Part shown: in pieces, positions 57,545-64,000 of the stretch | How the letters are laid out: each line of letters starts with the position of its first letter | How positions within the stretch are numbered: the stretch's first letter is position 1 | Assembly: GCA_018398585.1 (NCBI GenBank) | Contig: JAGTTD010000026.1 | Span: forward strand, 1,803,001 to 1,867,000 | Origin: Simmondsia chinensis | Lineage: Eukaryota; Streptophyta; Magnoliopsida; Caryophyllales; Simmondsiaceae | Reading direction: 5' to 3' | Length of the DNA: 64,000 nucleotides | Program-made: the position numbers and the translations under genes | The notes under the pieces: model-generated | What the model was told of the DNA's origin: nothing | The model's database searches: none | Seen by the model: the letters and a program-made list of their open reading frames with translations, nothing else

Positions 57545-57796
57545 CAACAACAACAACATACCCGGTGCCTCAAGGGCTCTCGCCTAAGCAAGGTCGCGGG
57601 GTGGATGTATGCAGCCTTACCCTTTCAGGGTGTGTAACCCTGCCGGGAGGCTGTTTTTGAGGACTTCCAACCTCATAGGGTTGACAATACAAGGACTTCC
57701 CAGGAGGTCACCCATCCTGGTACTACTCTCACTCAGGCACGCTTAACTTCGGAGTTCTAATGGGATCCGGTGCATTAGTGATTGGTAAATGAACCC
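57545..57796 (-). mobile_element. SINE with 5S rRNA-derived head (copy 2), most complete
   Basis: Exact 19-bp duplication TAATTAACATATTCTACAA (57526-57544, 57797-57815). Minus-strand reading gives CACTAATGCACCGGATCCCA, TTAGAACTCCGAAGTTAAGC, GAGAGTAGTACCAGGATGGG, TGACCTCCTGGGAAGTCC: essentially all of 5S rRNA after its first bases. Then come AAACAGCCTCCCGGCAGGG, GTAAGGCTGCATACATCC, GGAGAGCCCTTGAGG-like sequence and a (GTT)n tail. This fixes the orientation as 5S head, Au-like body, GTT tail. Confidence 0.88.
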
Positions 57797-58009
57797 TAAT
57801 TAACATATTCTACAATAGTGATTAAGCACATATTGGTTGGAAATTTTTTTTAAAAAAGAGTTATATATATCTGAAAAAATAATTTTATTATGTATCCAAT
57901 TTTAAAAAAAGAGTTTTAATTTATTAAAAAGTAATTAATTTGATATTACTATTTTATGAGCTAATAGTTTCCTACTACATTCGATACACAAATCGTATAT
58001 TTAGACAAG

Positions 58010-58500
58010 CCTTGACAACTTTATTTTCTCGGGTCGAATATTTGTTTTTCCAAGCCTAAATACGATAAGTCTTACTGAGTTCGAGGATGAGCCCAACCTT
58101 AAACTAGTTTATGAATTCCATCTGGATTGGGTCCAGTAAGATACTAACATACCACTACTTGTGCAGAGCCACGATCTTGCATTGAATGGTTGCCATTTAA
58201 GCAATTTGTTCAAGCTACTAACAAGCTATTATCGATCCATTATTAAATATATATTGAGAAGTTTAACGGTTCTTATTGGGCTGTTAATGAACTCTTAATA
58301 AGTCTTTATCGAGTTTTTAACAAACTTTTCACAACGAGATGAACATCCTCAATATTCAAACTGGGTTACTCTACTTGTTCAGTTTATCGAGTTCCTTTAA
58401 ACTTGTCTCTTTTACTTATCAAGCTTCTGCAACAAATTAAATTAGCTTTATAGGATTTCAAAAATGAGTAGTTCATCGACCGTATAGTTCATTCACATCT
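58010..58500. repeat. Degenerate GAGCTTG-type element
   Basis: ACGATAAGTCTTACTGAGTT, TGTTCAAGCTACTAACAAGC and related words match the family near 46404-46948 at low similarity. Confidence 0.35.
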
Positions 58501-59280
58501 CATTTATGTATTATAGCATCCTTAAGAAAATTTCCAACATTATTAACAGAATACACGTATAATTGGAGAATTGAATATGCATCCATATTCTTTTTGTTTA
58601 ATACGATAAAATAAGCAATTTTTTGACATCAATCATATAAATACGTTTTATAACTTGCATCCCTATTTTTCTCGAATAGAAAAACAAATGATCAATTAAC
58701 AATAACTATATTTATACCTAAAATAAGAATCAATATTTGATATTTTGTTAAATTTTTTATTTATAATTCTAAATCTGTTGACTTATACCTTACTTTTTTA
58801 TTATTTGTTATGCTTCTTACTACCGCTATTATGAACAACGCCATCAAACAAAATTCAAATTGATAGAATTATATCTCTCTCCACTTTATCCGTAATATAG
58901 AGGGAGCTATTATATACATGAATTCAACATACATAATTTCTTTTATAAGTCAACGAATTTTTAACCAATTTTTTATGTATAGAACTGAGTAAAATAGGAT
59001 CGTCTTCAATTCTGTCTAATTCTCGTATAATACCTTACTAACTATGATTTCCAAAGCTAAATTCGCCGTGGGTTTGGCTTGCCAAATTTAGAAACTTCAT
59101 CAAAACGACATTTTGACTAATTGACTGATAACCGAGTCGAGTAAAATACTTCAATTGATCAAACACGGCTTGCCCTTTGAGTTTCTTTACGATTGAATTG
59201 TCACAGTTAAAAGTACAATAACTAAACTAACATAATAAACAAAATATATGGTCCTAGTAATGTCATAAAATAAAGGGTAA
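58500..59280. other. AT-rich intergenic stretch
   Basis: No gene. Several phrases (ACACGTATAAT, AATACGTTTTATAACTTGCA) recur in ASCC2 intron 3 near 39770-40230, suggesting a decayed dispersed repeat. Confidence 0.4.
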
Positions 59281-59289
59281 ATTACAAAG

Positions 59290-59640
59290 TAGTATCTTGA
59301 GGTTTAATGTATTGATTTTTTTCAGTCCACAGAGTTTGTGAAATAGTTTTTAATCCAAAAATTACATTTATTTAATAAAATAGCCCAAATAACGATGTAA
59401 AATAGTGCAAAACTTGCCATTAGTCATTAGTAATCTCACCATCCCTTTGCTATTCCCCTCATCCCACCCAAGAACCACAATATTATGACACTTCTAACGA
59501 AGAAGAGTTGAATAAGATGCCCATTTTACACCATTACACGCTGCTTGTTCCAACTTTTTTATTAAATACATATAACTTTTGGATTGAAAAATAATTTCAC
59601 AAAGTTTGTGGATTAAAAATTAATATACTAAATTTTAAAA
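59290..59640. repeat. Inverted-repeat MITE, TTTAATGTATTGATTTTT family
   Basis: Left TTGAGGTTTAATGTATTGAT, right (inverted) words TTTAATATACTAAATT. Interior AATAGCCCAAATAACGATG. Homologous to 21905-22140. Confidence 0.55.
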
Positions 59641-60203
59641 TACTAAAATATAATTTATTCTAAAATATATAATTCAAGAAAAATAAATGTCTCTTCCTTC
59701 AGGCTTCGCCTTCAAAAAAGGATGTAGAGGCGCCACTTATTCTTTGTTTCACAGTTGGGTAAAAAGGGGTAAAGAGGGGAGTAAATAGATAGAGAGTAAC
59801 GTATTATTTTACTTTTATTTGAATATATTTAATAAAGATAGATAAGGATAAAGAACAGTAAATAAGTTACCTCTGGGTCAAGAGGTAAGTATAAAGAGAG
59901 TTATAATTAAAATACGAGCAAAATTGTCCGAAATTGTTTTTGAAGTTATCATCTCCATCTTTATCCCCCCAACTGTGGGCTCAAGAAAATGGGATAAAAG
60001 GGGTTAATGGATGGTAAAAAAATCTGTCACAACACGGTTAGAAGTTTACCCGCCATTACCCTTATCGACTCTCCTTTATCCTATTGCCAAACAGGGGTGA
60101 ATTCCATCGAACACCACAGTTCATGATTTGTGTATGATCTTGTATTTAAAAGTTTAAAAAAAAAGGAAAAAATTTTGGGAAAAATGAAAGGAGAGAGAAT
60201 TGT

Positions 60204-63200
60204 TCAAGGCCATTGGAAGGGAGATACCTTTTGATAAAGACTAACATCATGTCCATTATAAGCTATTGGCGCATACATCCACAGTTCATCCGAGCTCAAT
60301 AGCTGCCACCAAAAAAAAAAAAAAATATCTTTAAGACATTATAATATGTTAAAAATAAAGGAAAAAAATAATTTATATATTAATATAAGCAGGGTCTGGA
60401 AGGGTGGATGTACGCAGCCTCCCCCCTTCAGGGTGCTATCCCGAAGGGAGGCTGTTTCCGAGAACCCCCAACCTAAGGGGTGCAACACGATGACTTCCCA
60501 GGAGGCCACCCATATTAGTAGTACTCTCGTCCAAGCATGCTTAACTACGGAGTTCTAATGCGATCCGGTGCTTACGTGTTGGTACCCTCTTAGGTAATTT
60601 ATATATTACTATATACACAAAAAAGATAACATGTTTTGAAATGTCAAGGAACCAACTGCACTAAAAGTTTAAGCTAGTGAGTGAAGGATCAAAAAGGATT
60701 TTATACTCTAATATGCTCCCTCATGAAAATCACGGTTGGGCTTGAAACATGAATATTGCATAGGCTCACCTCATACCTTGTGCTTAAATTACATTAATAT
60801 TGAAAGTAAGGGCTATTAGGAATCGAACTTGTAACCTTTTGGTCAACTAAGTTCTGATATCATGTCAATGAACCAACTATCCCAAAAGCTTAAACTGATA
60901 AGTGAAGGCCCGAGATTGATTTTATGCTATAGCACTAACATGATGCTTCAAAACGAACTTATTGCTCTTTCTATTCCTTTTTTCTGAAACAACTAGTCTT
61001 TCTTGTTTATTGCATTCTTTTTTCTCCAAATATATTGCTCTTCTGATTTTTATTTTTTTTTTTTAAAGGGCCTAATTCACTACATACATAAGAACGGGAC
61101 ATTTTTTGACAAAAAGGTACCAAAAGTGCAACATATTTTAAAATAAAAGGAATAAAAAAGGACAACATGATGTTTCAAAACATATTCAATTCCTTTTTTA
61201 TTTATAAGTAGTAAGAGGATGAAATACACAATGAGTACATCATACTTTCAAATAGGAGGAGGAAACAAAATAAAAATAATAAAATCTCAAGAGGCAACCT
61301 GAGTTGCATATCATGAACAAAGTTGGGGCATTCACGTGGCCTAGCTTTGAAAATGGACTGCTATAATGGACAAATCTAAATATCAGTGATGACCAAAGGT
61401 AATCAAAATCTTGAATATGAAAGTAGTTCGATCTTAAGATGTTTCAAACATATTATGCTCTTAAACATTTCGCCCTTCTTTTCTTTCTTTTGGAATATGT
61501 TGCCCTTCTAATTCTTTTCCTAAAACATATTTCCCAAAAAATAGTAATTCGTGATTTACTAGAATTTTACTAAAAACTCCAAATAACGGGTGTCAAATTT
61601 TTAAGTTAAGTTATTAATTACCTTGATTTGTAGCTGCAAGAATTTAACATAATGAAATGCCTCTTCAAGCATAGTGCTTATGTCAACCTGCTCAATACCA
61701 TCCATAAAAACAAATAAGCAACAAAAAAAAAGGAAATTTATATTATTAGATTTGACTATTTATCACTTAAGTACCCTAAAGTCTGACCATAGAACAACTT
61801 TTAAATTGATGGAATATTTTCTAAATTTACGGTCAAAGTTTACTAACTATAAGTTCAAATGTCAAAGAAAGGCATTGAGTTTGTGACAGAGGGAGTAATA
61901 TTAAGGTTCTAGGAATTGTATTTTCACAGTGTCAAATTTTGTTGCCCACCATTTTGCAAAGTAAAGAATTGCTGAGGAAATTTCCGCTTATCGCCTGGCT
62001 TTGAATATGGTGCAGTTCCAGCTTATTTTCGGTTGTCATTGATCATTACTAGCTTTGTTGTATATTTTGGACTTTCTTGTGTTATTTCTATTTCGTAGCT
62101 ATGTATATTTCCTGTAACCTTGTACTCATTTGTACCATTGGAGATCTCAGTCTCGCTCCTGCTCAAAAATTATAAAAAAAAAAAAAAAGAATAATCTGGA
62201 GCAGTTCATACTTTAGTGCCATTTGGGACAAGGTTTTGCAAGATTTTTAGTCTCTCATTTATTCTCATCCTCCTCCTCTGCATTAGTAAGAGAAAGCAAA
62301 TATAAGCAGAAACACAATAGTTAGTAAAATACAGTATATGAATTAAACAGAATTTAATAAGTATACATGAAATTTTTGGTTAAAAATTCGTTAACTTTTA
62401 AAAATATGTATATTGATACATTCATATCTAAAATGACTTCTTTTAAAACACATTGTTTGATATGTTAGCCAATAATGGTCGTAGCAAGCAGTACTTTATG
62501 CATACTTATAAGCGCAAAGTATAGACTATATACTTAATTTAGGATGATTATTTTCAGCTAATAATTTGTCTTTTGAACGGAAAAACCATTGATACATGTT
62601 ATAAGACATGTATCATGTGAATAATATCAAGAAAAAGCGTATTTTACTGTGTTATTGGCCATTATACATAAACGCCCTTTCTAAACAGAAAAATACGAAT
62701 ATGTGTTCCAATAGAAAAGGTACAAAAACAACAATACCCGAGCATAGAGGCTTTGGGGATCAGTGGCAGCACCTCTGCTGGCTCTTTTCTTTCCTTGCAA
62801 TGCGACCATCACAGTCTCCTTAGATTCAGGATTTTCCTGTACATTATTAATTGAATTTACTCCAGTAGAAACAGAAACACTCGGATAGACTTTGATTTCA
62901 TCTGGGATTTCTGTCGCATTAGACTCGGAATCGGAGCTTCCACTGCTAAGATTTTGCCCATTTCCACCATTATAATCATCCTCATCTTTCCTATTATTCT
63001 TCCTTTTTCCTTTGTGGGCCTGCCAAAAAAAAAAAATTATCATGAAGAATATTGTCAAACCATCAATTTGCAACGGCAGATATGTTGTTTCAGAGCAATA
63101 AAGGACTCCACATGTAAGCCTAGTAACAAGTCCCGCATTAGAGTAGTGGCAAAGACGGTCAACTGATAAGTCTAACGGGATGGATGCTCCACCTGTCAGA

Positions 63201-64000
63201 GAACTATCTCAAAAGCTTTAAGTAGAAAGGTGAAGGCTCGTAAATAATTTTTTATACTATAACATGCCCCCTTAACGCGAATGCGCATTGAGCTTGAAGG
63301 ATGGATAGGGCATTGCTCCATCTCATACCTTGTGCTAAAATAATATTAGCATAAGAGTCGGGTCTATTGGACTTCAAACCCGCAATCTATCAATCAATAA
63401 GACTTCGATTTCATATTAAGAAACCAATTATTCCAAAAGATAAAGCTGATTGGTGAAAGCCTTAAAATAATTTTTATACTTTAGACCACCTAATAACAAT
63501 TGGTTTCGTGATGAGATCTCATTTTGGCTTACATTTGGATCTTGCATCCAAACCCCGTGGGACTAAGTTTGAGCCCAATAAATTTCACATAACGCTACTT
63601 ACAGCAACCGAAGCTCGAGCTTTCTTCCTACGAGTAGGAAATGAGTCAATTTTCCCTTCGACGGCTTCAATTTCTGATTCATTGCGCTTCCTCTTAACGC
63701 ACAGCGAGCCACGATTCACCGACACACTATCATCTGCATTGTTCATGGGACAAGCACTCGACACCTTATGTACAGAGAAAACCTCATCATTCATTTCTTG
63801 AAGAAAAAGCAGCGGAAATGAACTGTCATTTTTGACATCCCTCATATAAATATCATCCGGAAAACAAATATTGGTTGCCAGTAATAAGTCAGCGTACTCA
63901 TTCTGACTATGATTTAGAACCACGTTATCTTCAGGTACGAGACTTGATGAGGTCCGTAGGCTAAGATTATCATCTTGGCTCGAAGGTGGCGAGTAACCGA
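60204..64000 (-). CDS. bHLH transcription factor, RSL class II (RSL2/RSL4-like), 5' end beyond window
   Basis: Five coding exons are visible: from the window edge to 63603, 63019-62738, 62277-62212, 61687-61622 and 60302-60204. All have GT/AG borders and join in phase, giving about 302 residues. Acidic/Ser-rich N region, basic KRKRNESE and RRKKARASVA, GKKRASRGAATDPQSLYAR, then the bHLH: basic RRRRMRINERL, helix 1 KILQNLVPNGTK, helix 2 VDISTMLEEAFHYVKFLQLQ. The RSL C-terminal signature LLSSDELWMYAPIAYNG follows, then DVSLYQKVSPFQWP and stop. RSL class II factors drive root-hair growth under auxin and RHD6/RSL1 control and bind E-box-type sites as dimers in the nucleus. The usual Glu of RRERINERL is Met here (RRMRINERL). 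Which RSL paralogue cannot be decided. Introns hold a 5S-SINE, two TRIMs and an L1-like tail. Confidence 0.92.
60383..60594 (-). mobile_element. SINE with 5S rRNA-derived head (copy 3), in RSL-like gene intron 4
   Basis: Exact 14-bp duplication TAATTTATATATTA (60369-60382, 60595-60608). Minus-strand head: GAGGGTACCAACACGTAAGC, CGGATCGCATTAGAACTCCG, TAGTTAAGCATGCTTGGACG, GGGTGGCCTCCTGGGAAGTC. The body has GGAAACAGCCTCCCTTCGGG and GGCTGCGTACATCC; the 3' GTT tail is missing, so it stops at GACCCTGC. Same strand as the gene. Confidence 0.85.
60642..60940 (-). mobile_element. TRIM (tiny LTR element), copy 1, RSL-like gene intron 4
   Basis: 299 bp. Terminal direct repeats 60642-60713 (72 bp) and 60863-60940 (78 bp) both carry the order TGTCAAGGAACCAACT, AGTTTAAGCT, GTGAAGG and TTTTATACT. 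On the minus strand the 5' LTR is followed at once by TGATATCAGAAC (60851-60862), a tRNA-Met-type primer site. The 3' LTR is preceded by a GAGGGAG polypurine stretch (about 60715-60723). No coding. The 5-bp target duplication is not clear. Confidence 0.75.
61990..62185 (+). repeat. Possible L1-like 3' tail in RSL-like gene intron 3
   Basis: T-rich sequence (TTCGTAGCTATGTATATTTC, TTGTACTCATTTGTACCATT) ends in a 15-nt A run at 62174-62188. Target duplication not found. Confidence 0.35.
63194..63485 (-). mobile_element. TRIM, copy 2, RSL-like gene intron 1
   Basis: 292 bp with an exact 5-bp duplication CCACC (63189-63193, 63486-63490). Direct repeats 63194-63264 and 63414-63485 (71 and 72 bp) share AAAAGCTTTAAG/AAAGATAAAGCTG, GGTGAAGGC and AATTTTTTATACTATA-type sequence with copy 1. 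A mutated primer site (complement of GACTTCGATTTCA) adjoins the 5' LTR, and CCCCCTTAACG (complement of a purine tract) adjoins the 3' LTR. Noncoding. Confidence 0.82.

Noticed and set aside
57640..57780. 5S rRNA gene on the minus strand
   Set aside because: Same reason: head of a SINE with an exact 19-bp duplication and no T-run terminator.
60838..60865. tRNA-like sequence with B-box word near the RSL-like intron TRIM
   Set aside because: The TTCGATTCC word and the Met primer site belong to the TRIM interior; no foldable tRNA was seen.

Overview
The window is nuclear DNA from a flowering plant. It is AT-rich, with large introns, and carries two recognisable host genes plus many transposable elements of typically angiosperm families. 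Nothing in it fixes the species. There is no bacterial or organellar content, no CRISPR array, and no tRNA or rRNA gene that looks functional.

Left third (1 to about 24.8 kb): no host gene found. The region opens inside a CACTA (En/Spm) transposon with two exon-structured genes, a TNP2-like 3' part and an almost intact seven-exon second gene. Next come a reversed and broken hAT transposase, a degenerate tandem-repeat array carrying L1 fragments and a 280-bp CACTA miniature, L1-like remnants, a PIF/Harbinger element with the end of its transposase, a non-autonomous hAT, several SINEs, a Mutator-like element holding a plant-mobile-domain fragment, and a solo LTR.

Middle (24.8 to 46.4 kb): a decayed Ty3/gypsy chromovirus (24893-30060) sits inside a SINE. 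Then comes the first host gene on the minus strand, ASCC2 (CUE-domain subunit of the ASCC/RQT complex). Nine coding exons at 46296-31593 join in phase to 808 residues. Its introns are filled with MITE-like elements, some nested in each other.

Right (46.4 to 64 kb): one site has three nested layers, a hAT transposon inside a SINE inside a non-autonomous hAT-like element. A Ty1/copia element (51006-56128) and more SINEs follow. The second host gene, on the minus strand and running off the right edge, is a bHLH factor of the RSL class II type (RSL2/RSL4-like). Two tiny TRIM elements lie in its introns.

The most unusual signal is a SINE family whose body and GTT-rich tail resemble the plant Au SINE but whose head is 5S rRNA-derived. 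There are three copies, each with an exact 14-19 bp target-site duplication. Sister copies in the window carry the same body with a different head. All exon joins, target-site duplications and empty-site comparisons were made by eye; family names come from recalled motifs and no database search was run.
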